A stretch of 64,000 bases of DNA from Pseudocercospora fijiensis CIRAD86. Its lineage: Eukaryota > Ascomycota > Dothideomycetes > Mycosphaerellales > Mycosphaerellaceae. The notes under the pieces were generated by a model, which did no database searches, was not told where the DNA came from, and was given only the letters and a program-made list of their open reading frames with translations. Positions 1-10,156 of the stretch are shown piece after piece. The stretch covers positions 1,079,171-1,143,170 of the forward strand of contig NW_006921534.1 of the NCBI RefSeq assembly GCF_000340215.1, in the 5' to 3' direction. The first letter of the stretch is position 1. Every line of letters starts with the position of its first letter. The translations under genes and the position numbers were made by a program.

Positions 1-664
1 GGCCGATACGAGTAATCATCTACATGCCATCTCCAGTAGTGTGCTGGAGCCTCAACTCATGGTGTAGCGGATGAGGAAGCGTTTCATTTAGTGTTCAAAA
101 GGTTTCAGGGCCGCGAGAGTACAATTCAGCGCTTCCGGGCCAGAATTGGAGAGTAACAGCTGCTGACGTTTCACAGTCGTGATTGAGCGAAGGCTCCTAC
201 TCGGAGAAAGAAGTTGTTGGACTTGTTCGTCAGCGAAACCAAACCCCATCTGAGCCCTGGTCAAGAATTGTTATTGAAAGAGGTAGCTTCGCCTATGAGC
301 AAACGACTTACGGGCCTTGGGCCTTGTGCATCAATGTCCTCTCAGCCTTCGCCATTGCCGACAGTCATCCCTGATATATACGCTCCGGTTCGAAATAGGT
401 GACGATGTGGGCACTGTACTAGTGCAGTCCTCTGCATCACTATCATCAATCCAGGCGACTATTCTCTAAACGATGAGTGACACCACGTCAAGGCAACAGC
501 CGAATTACCCAAATACTTAGAACGGCTGTCCATGTTCATTCACGAGAATTGGTGAGATTTATTCGACAGCTCGCTGAATCAATAATTCCCAAGTTCTGCA
601 AGTATCGCACAGAGCGCAAGGAGTCAGCTTCCCACTGGTCTTCCGAGCAATCTCGCGGGTGAAG
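1..664. other. Gene-free stretch
   Basis: Only short overlapping open frames of about 60 codons occur here, without domains, signal peptides or credible splice structure. I see no gene, RNA or repeat that I can support. Confidence 0.5.
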
Positions 665-1021
665 ATGCGCCAAGCAGCAATTATACTCCTCTTCGTCTAT
701 CTGACGCAAGTCATGTCACTTTTGATACAGGATAGCCGGCAATACAGCAAAGCTGCCAGAGATGTTGTCACTCTCGAATCACGAACCGAATGCGACTGTT
801 GCAGAGCACGAGGTTATGGTGTTGTGGGTACTGCTGGCACCGTGATGCTGCAGGAAATGGATATGTGCGTCAATCGACGTCGTGCAGCCATCATGGCATC
901 AACGATTGTATTTGATAGTGCTCGGCTTGTGTCGAGAACGGTGCCAAAAGTCGAAGGTGTGCGGCTGTTGGTCGGCAATGCTGGCGAAACAACACATCAA
1001 CACAAAAGCCTTTTAGGCTAA
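665..1021 (+). CDS. Candidate small secreted protein (weak)
   Basis: The first ATG of this frame is at 665 and gives about 119 residues. The N-terminus MRQAAIILLFVYLTQVMS has a short basic start and a hydrophobic core, as in a signal peptide. The rest is unremarkable and carries four cysteines, three of them close together (ECDCC near residues 42-46). There is no recognisable domain. The frame lies alone between gene-free DNA and the bZIP promoter. It could be a chance frame, because base composition and codon use are not clearly those of a gene. The secreted-protein reading is inference only. Confidence 0.25.
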   Translation: MRQAAIILLFVYLTQVMSLLIQDSRQYSKAARDVVTLESRTECDCCRARGYGVVGTAGTVMLQEMDMCVNRRRAAIMASTIVFDSARLVSRTVPKVEGVRLLVGNAGETTHQHKSLLG

Positions 1022-1703
1022 AGCCAAGCATCGAGCGGTTGTTCGCGATTGAACTCATTGTAGTTCGGCGCGGCATTGCATATCATTCAGCCCAGGTGGT
1101 TGGAGATAGATCTGCTGTCATTAACAAATATCGGTATCGGTATGGGTGGCAGCATACAGGATGGAGAGTGAGTGAGCTGCATCCAATCGTGGTGACTGTG
1201 ATGAGGCATCAGTCGTCGTCGGAAGCGGAAGCGGGATTAGGACTAGCCCCTCTCAGTATGTAGTGCCGACGAGCCTTAATTCTAGGCTTTCTCATTGCTG
1301 CCAAGTCAACTCTCAGCCCCTCCCTCTCAACAGTGCCGACGAGCCTTATTAGGCTTCGCTTCGCTTCCTCCCACTGTGTCCACACACCGACTCTCACCCG
1401 CCCAACGACACTGTCGCACAGTCTGGCCTGGGTTTTGACAGTCACGGGCTACGACGACGACGAAGACGACGACCATCGCCGCTTCCGCATCCGAAGGCAC
1501 GCCGCTGGCCTCCTCTCACCGAATCCTCGCGCATCAAAGAACACCGACCAAGCGAGCGCCACGAGGCGACGACGAGACAAAGAAGGATCGTATCAAAGCG
1601 ACAATCGGATTCCATATCACCACCACATCAAACCGAGCGTCGAATCTGCTCGGTGCCGCTGCCGCTGCCGCTGCCGCTGCCACACGAACGTCCGCCATCC
1701 GCC
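1022..1703 (+). promoter_or_regulatory. Upstream region/5' UTR of the bZIP gene
   Basis: No gene is seen. A 17-bp direct repeat (agtgccgacgagcctta) occurs at 1262-1278 and 1332-1348, exactly 70 bp apart. A GAC-rich tract lies near 1450-1475. A (TGCCGC)n microsatellite of about five units, 1653-1681, ends about 22 bp before the ATG and is probably in the 5' untranslated leader. No transcription start can be fixed from sequence alone. Confidence 0.4.
1653..1681. repeat. (TGCCGC)n microsatellite
   Basis: About five perfect copies of the hexamer TGCCGC lie just upstream of the bZIP start codon. In length it could vary between isolates. Confidence 0.85.
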
Positions 1704-2532
1704 ATGTCGAGTTACAACGCCCGTCGCGCGCCCAATGTGTCGCAGTATGTCGCAGGCCTGAACCAGCCTGCGCCTGCCCCGGAAATCCCACAATTCGACG
1801 ACTTCGACCCTCCCTTTGACACTCTAGCCAACCTCGAATTCTTCGATTTGGACGCCGCTGCTGCCTTCCCCAATCCAGACCCTACTTTCCCACACGATGC
1901 ACACCTTGATGCCAAGAATGGTATGTTCGCTAGCTTAATAATCGAAGCGTCATGGTCCTGTTCGGTGGAATTTGTGTACTGACAATGCCACTTCGACAGG
2001 CCCGCAGCAATTCAATGCCTTCAACGACTTCCAGGCCTTCGCCGCCACTACACAAGCCTCGCCTTCCTCGGCCTTGCCGTCGCCGCCTTCGCTGCAAGGA
2101 AACTACCCTCCGCAGCCCCAATACCAGCACAACTCGCCTGTGACCGGCGACAAGCGAAGAGCATCTGCCGCTGCCCTTCCCACCGCCGCTGACCTGGAGG
2201 AAGCATCTCGTATGGCTGCCGAAGAGGACAAGCGCCGGAGGAACACTGCCGCCTCTGCTCGATTCCGTGTCAAGAAGAAGCAGCGCGAGCAGGCCCTTGA
2301 GAAGCAGACCAAGGAGATGACCGACAAGGTCAACGCCCTCGAGTCCAAGGTTCAACAGCTCGAGATGGAGAACAAGTGGCTGAAGGAGCTAATCACTGAG
2401 AAGAGCGATATAAAGATCCTAGAAGCCAAGCTGGAGCAAAGACACACTGAGAACAAGGACGCTGCCTCCCGGAGTACTGAGAGCCACACTGACGGTGTAG
2501 GCACAAAGGACGCCAAGACGGAGGAAGCGTAG
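1704..2532 (+). CDS. CYS3/MetR-type bZIP transcription factor
   Basis: This is a nuclear DNA-binding regulator of the bZIP class. It is spliced as join(1704..1920,2000..2532), 249 residues, and the 79-nt intron has GTATGT...CAG ends that keep the frame. The basic region is at about residues 149-166 and contains RRRNTAASARFRVKKK. The N-T-A-A-S-A-R-F-R core is the signature of Neurospora CYS-3 and Aspergillus MetR, which activate sulphur assimilation genes. The leucine zipper follows at about 170-205 with ENKWLKEL. The N-terminal half is rich in Pro, Ala, Gln and Phe and is probably the activation region. The C-terminus is acidic and charged. The ATG at 1704 is preceded by a microsatellite leader. 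Family assignment is strong; the sulphur role is inferred from the basic region, and another MetR-like paralogue is possible. Confidence 0.88.
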
Positions 2533-3095
2533 AGCTGACATCTCGAGCAAAAGTATTTTATGCTTCACGTGATTCTAGATTGGGCGTTTCATCATATGCT
2601 ACCGCGCTAGTTTGTCTTTGGCACAACACCTTGGCACTTTCCTACATACAAAAATGTTGTGGACGCGGATTCACTCAGGCTGTTGAGGTCTAATTATACC
2701 CCAGCCTTCCGACATTAAATTCTGAATACAGATGAATGCAAGCAAGCTTCTGCCAAATGATCTTTCTTCTCATCCCTTGCTGGCTGTCTTGGCCTTGATC
2801 TGCCTGCTAACGTGTCACAGGATATGACCTTGACCTGTCATTGCCTAAAAATGCCTTCGTCGCTACCAGCATTATGGCGCATGAAAGCCTACTCGAGTTG
2901 TACGGACATACTTGGCCAGGCAGTAACACCAATGGCCTTGATCATTGATGGCGGTGTCATGGAGTTACTGGCCTGTACATTCACTGTGAAATGGAATTCG
3001 GCAGTCCTGACTTCTACGAGTGCACCAGTTGGCTCGCCTGCTTGACAACTGTACCTTCCAGCTATGGAAAGCCAGGACATCTTCCCTAACGCGGG
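2533..3095. other. Intergenic stretch
   Basis: 3' flank of the bZIP gene followed by DNA without a supportable gene. Confidence 0.4.
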
Positions 3096-3518
3096 ATGGA
3101 ACCTCAAGAGCCCATCCAAGGCGGTGCATGCGGTTGCCATGATTATGTGCCTCCTGGCCAACACAATCCTTTCGAGCATGGCGTCAGACCTCTTCAGGTG
3201 GAAGATTTTCAAGGACCTGCACCAGAGAGCTCAGCTGGACGTGCGAGGCGGCAGCATGAGATGGTCATTGCAAAAGAGGTCGAGGCCCGGAATGCTGCAG
3301 TCAAAAAAGAGCAGGCAGCTAGAAGTGCTGATGCGGCGAAGCAGACACGACTGTTGGAGGTAGAGGAGAAGGGTGGCAGAGGGCTTCGATTACTGGCAGA
3401 GGCACTGGAAGGTGAAAGTCGAAGGTCAATCATGTGCCACAGTCTAAGGAATTTGAATAGGGCTGATGTCTTGCTAATAGCGCTATCTTCACTTGCGGAG
3501 GACGGATCCCGATTGTGA
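3096..3518 (+). CDS. Hypothetical coiled-coil-like ORF, possibly a remnant
   Basis: A 140-codon ATG frame. The middle (about residues 50-100) is rich in Glu, Lys, Arg and Ala in a coiled-coil-like spacing (EVEARNAAVKKEQAARSAD). The remainder is not distinctive. It ends about 70 bp before the first ATG of the oxygenase-like gene, so it could be an unrelated small gene, an upstream exon of a larger model, or debris. I do not recognise it. Confidence 0.25.
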   Translation: MEPQEPIQGGACGCHDYVPPGQHNPFEHGVRPLQVEDFQGPAPESSAGRARRQHEMVIAKEVEARNAAVKKEQAARSADAAKQTRLLEVEEKGGRGLRLLAEALEGESRRSIMCHSLRNLNRADVLLIALSSLAEDGSRL

Positions 3519-3589
3519 CAAGCCCGCATACGACTGAGACTGGCAACCTCACACCAAAGACTGATGCCAACGTACAAGCACAGAGAGTT

Positions 3590-4694
3590 ATGACCAGGCC
3601 AGTCACCATACGATGGGGTGGCGACGGGCTCGAACGACTTCTCAGACTGCCAGTGCAGAACTTTTCCGACCAACACGCACTTGGAGCTCTACTTGCCGCA
3701 TGCGCGCCTGTCACATTCGGCCGTGGCGGCGAGGATGCCTTTGACGAGTCCTACCGAAAGGCAGGAGCGCTGCCTACGAGCGATTTCATGGCCGACTTCT
3801 GTCCTTACGAGACGGGCATCGTGGACGCTGTCGTTCAGCTCCTTCTTCCAACCATCACCAACAGCTCTTCTCCAGGCAACAAGCACGCGCTGAAACGAGG
3901 TCTGCGGGCAGAACACTACCAACTCAATGTTTATAGTGGACCAAGTGGGCTATTCAAGGCGCAAGTCAGTCCATTCGAAAGCCATGAAGATGCCATGCTG
4001 GAGCTGACTTTAGCCGCAGGTCGACACGCCTCGAAGCGAAACACAGGTCGGGAGTCTGGTAGTCTGCCTGCCTGTAGCCTTCAGAGGTGGAGAGCTTGCT
4101 GTTCGTCATCAAGGGCATGAGATTTTGCACGATTGGTCCTCAAACGCTGCCGACACACAAAACTCAATCCAATGGGCAGCGTTCTACAGCGACTGCGAGC
4201 ATGAAGTCTTGGAAGTCACGCACGGTCATCGCGTCACACTCACCTACAACCTCTTCCTTGCGTCGGGTACTGGACTTCTTGGCGAGAAACCACTCAATCT
4301 AGAGCCAAAGCGGCTGCCACTCTTCCGTCAGCTGCAGAACACCCTGCGAAGCCCAGACTTCATGCCTATTGGCGGCTACATCGGGATTCATCTCACACAT
4401 AGCTACCCACACACGAACGAGAAGCTCTATGGACTAGTGCCCAAAATGCTCAACGGCGTCGACATGGCAGTATACCAATCATGGATCACCTCCAACCTGT
4501 CGTTTGTCCTAGTCCCCGTCTCTACCACACTTAATCAGCACGCCTGTACAGTTTTTCTCCCGATTTCTTACGATAACAAATTCCTCCCTACTGACATTCA
4601 ATTTCGCCTTCACTCTCCACGCCATCCGGCAAATCTTCGTCCAAATATCTTCGGTTCCACTCTCATTGCCAATCGCAAACTCAGGATCTCGTAG
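3590..4694 (+). CDS. 2OG-Fe(II) oxygenase-like protein, C-terminally truncated
   Basis: Resembles the fungal family of prolyl-4-hydroxylase-like 2-oxoglutarate/iron oxygenases. The model join(3590..3964,4020..4694) gives 349 residues. The 55-nt intron (GTCAGT...GCAG) restores the run VDTPRSETQVGSLVVCLPV and then FRGGELAVRHQGHEI. The second iron-binding His is in DCEHEVLEV (H186), and GHRVTLTYNL supplies the Arg expected to bind 2-oxoglutarate. The first ligand is odd: HxD in the family reads Q-V-D here (Q125, D127), which should abolish iron binding. The protein stops shortly after KMLNGVDMAVYQSW, well before the usual C-terminal half, and its last 60 or so residues lie antisense to the neighbouring minus-strand gene. 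I infer a truncated, probably inactive gene. The start is uncertain. Confidence 0.6.
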
Positions 4695-5897
4695 CTGAGC
4701 CAACGCCAACTCCCTCGCAATCCCATCAGCATCCAGAACCCTGGTTCTCTCGGTCATTGCAATGGCTCGCAGCACCGAAGCATCACTCAACATGCCCAGA
4801 AATGACGACGTAGATGGCAGATCCGGCGAGAGAATACTATCAATCAGCCATTCCCAAACCGAGTCATGCGATGCAGGCGAGCATGAGAGATGAGGTGATG
4901 ACGGGATATAAGTGTCATTACCCAGCAGCGTTGCGAGGATTGGAGATGAAGGGCTGTATAATTGTGGAGTTCCGAGGAAAGATGAGATTGCGGTAGTAAT
5001 GGATTTGATATCTTCCAATATTTCCGCTTGAGAGACACAGCCTAATGGAGGTCGATGCGAAGTGATCGGTTGCGGAACTGGAGGTGGACTGAGCGATGGC
5101 GTTGGAAGACTACACGGGAATCGTGGATGATTTTGGACATTCTCCATCCTGGGCGATTTGGTTGGTAGTTCGTTGTCCTGGATTGCTTCAAGCGTGTTTC
5201 TCGTTTCGATCTGGAGAACAACAATTCTGGATGCTTCATGTTCCCTTTTGATGCGCTTTTCGGAATTTGCGTTCTCGTGATCGTGTAGTGGCCGTTTCTT
5301 TGACGCTCGTTCAGGACCTTCAGTTGGCTGAGAGAGATAAGGCCCGAAAGGTCGCGTCTGGACTGCACTGTCACGGGAAGCGATTTGATGCTCAGCCAGA
5401 GCCGCCGATGCCAATGTAGAACCGTGCCATGCCTCCTCCTTGCTTACATGGCCATCGGTAGGTTCCATTGCGGATACTGGTACCATCACATTTGCGGCAC
5501 TGCTCTTACCCGCGGTGGTCGTGGTTGATCCAGATGCACCGTCAGCATTCTTCTGAACAATAGCCCGAAGTTTGACCAAATACGTCTCCTTCAACATATC
5601 ACTACCGATGGTAAAGAAGTGATTCAAAGCATCCTGGCTCTCCTTCTTGTCACTTCCACCGGGACCGTATTGCGCCTTCTTGTTCCCGCGAAGAGTGTAG
5701 CGGACCACTTCCCGAAGCGACTTGAAAGTGTGCAGTCCTCCTTGCCCAGATTTTGATCGATTCTTCAATTGAGTGGCAGCGATGAGCTGTTGGCAGAAAT
5801 CATCTTGTGCTGCTTGGTCCGGATAGCTTTTGCCCGCTTCCAGGTTTTGGTCGAGTTGTTCGAGAAGGGCGTGCATCGCCAGTGGGTCGGTTGCCAT
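4509..5897 (-). CDS. Hypothetical protein sharing an N-terminal domain with the 18.7-kb gene
   Basis: Intronless frame of 462 residues from the ATG at 5897 (MATDPLAMHALLEQ). Residues about 5-110 form a predicted helical module ending in ALNHFFTIGSDMLKETYL. This pairs with TVNEFWRLGSDFFTEQHL in the gene at 18727. The middle is a low-complexity Ser/Pro/Lys region with basic patches (KKRPLHDHENANSEKRIKRE), suggesting nuclear location. The C-terminal 120 residues look folded (WEWLIDSIL, LAQLRDPEFAIG). The function is unknown. Its 3' end overlaps the tail of the convergent oxygenase-like gene by 186 bp. Longer frames reaching to 6053 have no upstream ATG support. Confidence 0.6.
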   Translation of the reverse strand: MATDPLAMHALLEQLDQNLEAGKSYPDQAAQDDFCQQLIAATQLKNRSKSGQGGLHTFKSLREVVRYTLRGNKKAQYGPGGSDKKESQDALNHFFTIGSDMLKETYLVKLRAIVQKNADGASGSTTTTAGKSSAANVMVPVSAMEPTDGHVSKEEAWHGSTLASAALAEHQIASRDSAVQTRPFGPYLSQPTEGPERASKKRPLHDHENANSEKRIKREHEASRIVVLQIETRNTLEAIQDNELPTKSPRMENVQNHPRFPCSLPTPSLSPPPVPQPITSHRPPLGCVSQAEILEDIKSITTAISSFLGTPQLYSPSSPILATLLGNDTYIPSSPHLSCSPASHDSVWEWLIDSILSPDLPSTSSFLGMLSDASVLRAIAMTERTRVLDADGIARELALAQLRDPEFAIGNESGTEDIWTKICRMAWRVKAKLNVSREEFVIVRNREKNCTGVLIKCGRDGD

Positions 5898-7087
5898 GAT
5901 TATGACTATGATCGATGTCGATTGTGTGATGCAGGAGGTGGGCATTCTGCAGGATGATGGTAATCTTATGTTCACCAAGTTTGTTGAGATGTCTTGTTCG
6001 ATGCCATCTGAGACCCATCCTGCTGATTCCATTATCCTCATGAATTGTCTCATACCCTTTGTCTCAACATACGGGATGCACGCGAGTCTCAGCTTGTAAG
6101 CAGGTCGACCTGTGGTGCGCTTGTCAACCGCGGACCACGATCATCTTTATGCTTGTCGCTTTGCAGCATGCTATGCAAGAAAACTATCTCAATCTCTGCC
6201 ATCCCGTTCCAGTCGGCGGTTTCAGCTCGCAGTCGTCGTTCCCACCTCAGCTTTAACCACTGCTTCTTCAGCGTCGGTACGTGGCCTACAGATGCCTGGC
6301 ATTGTGGTGATGCCGACAAGGTCTCTTTCCTTGCTAAATGCAGTCTTGTAGAGGATTTCTGGGCCTTCGCTGGTTGAAGGCTGAAATGCGCTGGTTGATG
6401 GTTCGCCGCTGTCGCCAGGAGCTCTCTCAAAGCGACTCGGATGCTACTGTGAATCAGAATATGCGTTATATCCAATGGGCGGGAGAATAAATCACTTGTT
6501 AGAGTGCTGGACAATGTTGGTAGGTCTCAGAGAAAGTCCTTGGGCTTGGCGCGGCCAGCCATCTTCTCCATTCATGCTCGTCGTTCCAGTCTAGATTCTG
6601 TCACCTTTTTCTTCCCGATGTGCATCAAGCACTGCTACACGTCTCGACCATACGCCGTCTGAGGCTCAAGCACTTGATACTTCACCTCACCGTCCGTTGT
6701 CGATACCGTCCCATGCATTCTACCAGGGCCACGAGCACCCTCGCATCGTTTACAAGAACGTTTACAAGCAGATTCACAATGGAACAGCATAGCATGAAAA
6801 CGGCTGGCGTGCTTTCGAGACCGACATGCTTAAGGAGAAGGTCGTGGAGAATATCGGATGCTCTTATAACTACTTGCGTCCTTGTCTTCAGCACACGCAA
6901 TGTCCAATCGACCCCAGTGTTTCAATCGTAACCCCACAAACTCCCTCCCTCCAGGGTCACCAGCGAGGCTGACACATCACAAGAGTATTGGATACCGATT
7001 GCAGACAGTAGTACGGAGGATATCACTGATGAGAAATGCTGTGCTTCTTCTTGAGCGTTCCGTCCTGAGATGATCGCCTTTGCTCCA
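5898..7087. other. Gene-free stretch
   Basis: Several short open frames occur on both strands, none with domains, a signal peptide or consistent splice sites. It separates the hypothetical gene from the broken dioxygenase and probably includes both promoters. Confidence 0.45.
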
Positions 7088-8114
7088 ATGCTACCATTAG
7101 TAATACTAAGTCTGCTCTTTCTTCACAATTCCGTAGCTCACTCTGGACACAGCCTGAAAGAAGAGCTCGCCCAACGCGGACAATGGCTGAAAACGCGGCC
7201 TCGAAAGCATAGACACTTGCGCTGAACAGCTCCAAAAACGTGGACTCCTTGACGATGCTACAACGAGACGGGCAGAGTTACTGCAAAGAGCTCGGCTAAA
7301 GCGAGGCATAGCGGAAGGACAACTCGCGCGCAGGGACTTCAAGTAATACGACTTCTCGCATGCCTCGAAGCAAAAGGTATCGCCTAAGACGGATGCCCGC
7401 ACACTCTTCGCTCAATCCTCGAATTGCGTCCTCACGCCCGAGATCGATGTTCTTGGACACTACATTGCAGATGGCCTGATGCGATCTGTGATCCACGAGA
7501 ACCAACCCGGCATACCTCTACACATGGATGTTCAAGTCATCAATACCCGCACCTGCAAACCTATGCCAGGTGTCTACCTCGATATCTACCAATGCAACTC
7601 TACCGGCGTCTACTCAGGTGTGGTAGCAGAAGGCAATGGCAACGGCCTCACAGATCCATTTAATATCCGCTCCAATCACGGGCGAGGTGTTCAGAGAACA
7701 GATGCCAACGGCGTAGCTCAATTCGAGTCAATATTTCCAGGACACTACTACGGCGTTGCAAACCACCTCCATGTGCTTACCTATAAAGGTCTGCCGAAAG
7801 GCCCGGCGCCAGACGCTCAAGGAAGGCAGTTCGTGGAGGCTACGCATAATGGAAGAATCTTCTTCGATCAGTCTTTGATCTCAAGAGTTGAAGCTTTGTC
7901 TCCGTATAACAGGAATCGACAACCTCTTGCTCTAAATCATGACGATCAGGCTGTGACCCTGGAAGCCTCCAAGACGGATCCTTTTGCGAGGTATGCTATG
8001 GTTGGAGATAAACTGGAAGATGGCATTGTCGCTTGGACAAGTGTTGGTGTCGATCCGAATGCTCTACACCCGTTGGCATACTTGAATGAGGGCCATGATG
8101 GCAATGGAGGATGA
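7088..8114 (+). pseudogene. Extracellular intradiol ring-cleavage dioxygenase, disrupted
   Basis: The family is secreted fungal intradiol dioxygenases, non-haem Fe(III) enzymes that cleave catechol rings between the hydroxyls. The ATG at 7088 opens a clean signal peptide (MLPLVILSLLFLHNSVA, then HSGHSLKEEL). The frame changes by one base near 7190-7205: the start is in one frame and the CAEQLQKRG segment in another. A TAA at 7344-7346 then interrupts DFK/YDFSHASKQ. From there to 8114 the frame is open and typical: GHY at 7455-7463, VQVINTRTCKPMPGVYLDIY, GHYYG and NHLHV near 7739-7774, so Tyr and His iron ligands survive. CAA-to-TAA at the stop would fit a RIP-type CpA change. I infer a recently broken gene; a sequencing error could explain one lesion but hardly both. 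Confidence 0.7.
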
Positions 8115-8454
8115 AACAAAGCACATGAGCCTGGCATGATGTAGATATTGCGAATTTATGATTATGATTGTCAATATATGCATCACATGCACTCCGTGCT
8201 CAGACACTTCACTTGACAGCAGGATTGCGATAGACCAAAATCAAAAGTTGTATATCAAGTCAACCATATAAACGCTGTACACAAAGCACCACCCTACCTC
8301 CTTCCCAGGCTCTTCGTATGCAGACTTCTACCTTCTACCTTCTACCTTCCTTTACCTAACCTACGTATAATTAGCGTCGATCGGTACTTTCGGATATTCT
8401 ATATACTTGATGTGTGTGTAGTGTCTCTATTACGTGTATAATGCCTAAGGCTAA
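8115..8454. other. Junction between gene remnant and repeat island
   Basis: AT-rich 3' flank of the broken dioxygenase, with a pyrimidine-rich run of repeated TTCTACC words near 8327-8350. No gene is seen. The change into fully RIP-like sequence (CpA and TpG nearly absent) occurs at about 8440-8460. Confidence 0.4.
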
Positions 8455-10156
8455 AACTACACACTTTATCTTCGGCTTTCTATAGAATTAGCCTATTCTA
8501 AATATATTATAGTTTTATATCTTAAGTAGCTATAAGCCCCCTACGTTTCTAATACGTAATTTAATACTTCTAATAGTTAATCCGACTACTACGTAGCTAG
8601 CGCTCGTTACTAAAAATTACGCTAATACTATTATCGTCGCCGCCGCCGCTCTTAAGTATTCTAGTAGGTACTAGTCTAACTCGAGTTAGTTACTATAATA
8701 TTAGTATTAGCTATCTACTATACTAGAATAATAGTATCGGCTGTCCGCTATACGAATACAATATAGGCGCGCCTATCGGCGGCCTCTTAAGACAAGTCTA
8801 TAGTCTCTTTTATCGCTACTACTATCTATAATAGCTCCCCCTATAACTTCTAACGCTTATAAGTTATATAAGTAACATTCCTAAGCTAAAGAATAAGGAG
8901 AACTATTTAGTATAGGCCTATACCGCTAAGAGTACTCTTAAAGGTATCTAGGTATATCGCTATATCTAAGGGACCCGTCTAAAGCCTAAAATTAAGATAT
9001 TATCGTCTAAGACCTAGGAAGAATTCGAAGACCGCTAGGATAAATAGGAGGCAAAGGACTAGTTAGCGCGTACGTAGATATTCGCTAACTATATATTAGA
9101 GATCTAGTAGTCGTTACTTAGACTCGATACCTCTAAGATAGTATAGGAGTACCTATATAAGAAATATACTAGTAAAGGTAGGTCTACTAGATCTATACTC
9201 TTCTAGGACTATATTGCCCTTTGCTATAATAGTAAGGATATCGAGAAGTTCTATAATAGGTATAAGAAGAAGCTCGGTACCTTAGGGGATAGTAAATTAG
9301 CTATTAGCTAGTATTAAGCTATTTATATGTTTATTATATAGATCGCTCTATTCTACGAGGCTTTCGTATAGACACGCCGTAAGTACTATAAACGCGCGCC
9401 TTGGAATATACGATTAGCGATAGTATTCCTGATTATATTACTAGCGCGCCGTTACTTAATAAGAATATAGCTTAATTAAATTACTAGTAGGCCTAATATA
9501 ATAGCTTCTTCGGTCTTTAGCGCTAGCTACTATACTAAGGCAGTAATAGTAATAACAGTAGTAGTTAAGGTAACTCGAACTATAGCGGTCGTAGTAGCTA
9601 CGGAAATAATAATAGTTAAGGCCGTAGTAGAAACAACTAGAATAGTTAGAATAGTTACTAATCTAACTATAAGAAGTGCGCCTATTACTAATTTATTCGG
9701 GAACGTATCCTTCTAACTACTACTATAACAAATACTCTTACCTAAAGGAGGAAGACTAACTACGCTATAAGTAGTAGAAGGCTACTATAAGAAGAAGAGG
9801 GAATAGTAATAGTAGTAGCGTAGACTAACTACCTAGCAACAATACTAGCTGCTGTAGTTATATATATAAGGCCTATTTGCTAAGAATATACCGCCCTTAC
9901 TTTATAATAATCTACGTCTAGATTAAGCACCGCCGCCTAGTTCTAGTAGTAACTATAGCTTTACTATAACGGTTACTATTAGCGACTATACTAGGCATAC
10001 GGTTACGGTATAGAGGTATCGTAACGATTATATTATACAAAGTTAATACATTCTCTATAGTACTACGAGGTAGGCTATCTGTATAATATACCTACCCTTA
10101 GGGGCAATAGCGACCGTAGCGGTCTATAGTAAACGCTACCTACTATCGTATATATA
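8455..10156 (+). mobile_element. RIP-degraded LTR retrotransposon gag region
   Basis: Dense TA-rich sequence with almost no CpA or TpG on either strand while CpG-containing words persist, the pattern left by repeat-induced point mutation. Ignoring the many stops, plus-strand reading at about 8950-9450 resembles an LTR-element gag core (KFYNRYKKKLGTLGDSKL, then FYEAFVQTRRKYYKRAPWN). A degenerate CCHC-like knuckle follows near 9680-9730, with cysteines replaced by Tyr. No intact reading frame survives. Copia-type gag is my best guess. The right end abuts the LINE insertion and carries one copy of its target duplication. Confidence 0.6.
10143..10156. repeat. Target-site duplication, copy 1 (LINE 3' side)
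   Basis: The 14-mer CTATCGTATATATA is repeated exactly at 15025-15038. The two copies bracket the minus-strand LINE, as expected for target-primed insertion. Confidence 0.75.

Noticed and set aside
3515..3589. Start of the oxygenase-like gene at 3515
   Set aside because: The codon there is GTG; the first ATG is at 3590.
3956..4022. GC-AG intron restoring His in the oxygenase-like gene
   Set aside because: Using the GCAAGT donor puts the VDTPRS segment out of frame.
7341..7390. Intron explaining the stop in the dioxygenase
   Set aside because: The GTAATA donor with available acceptors gives introns of only 34 or 46 nt, and both shift the downstream frame.
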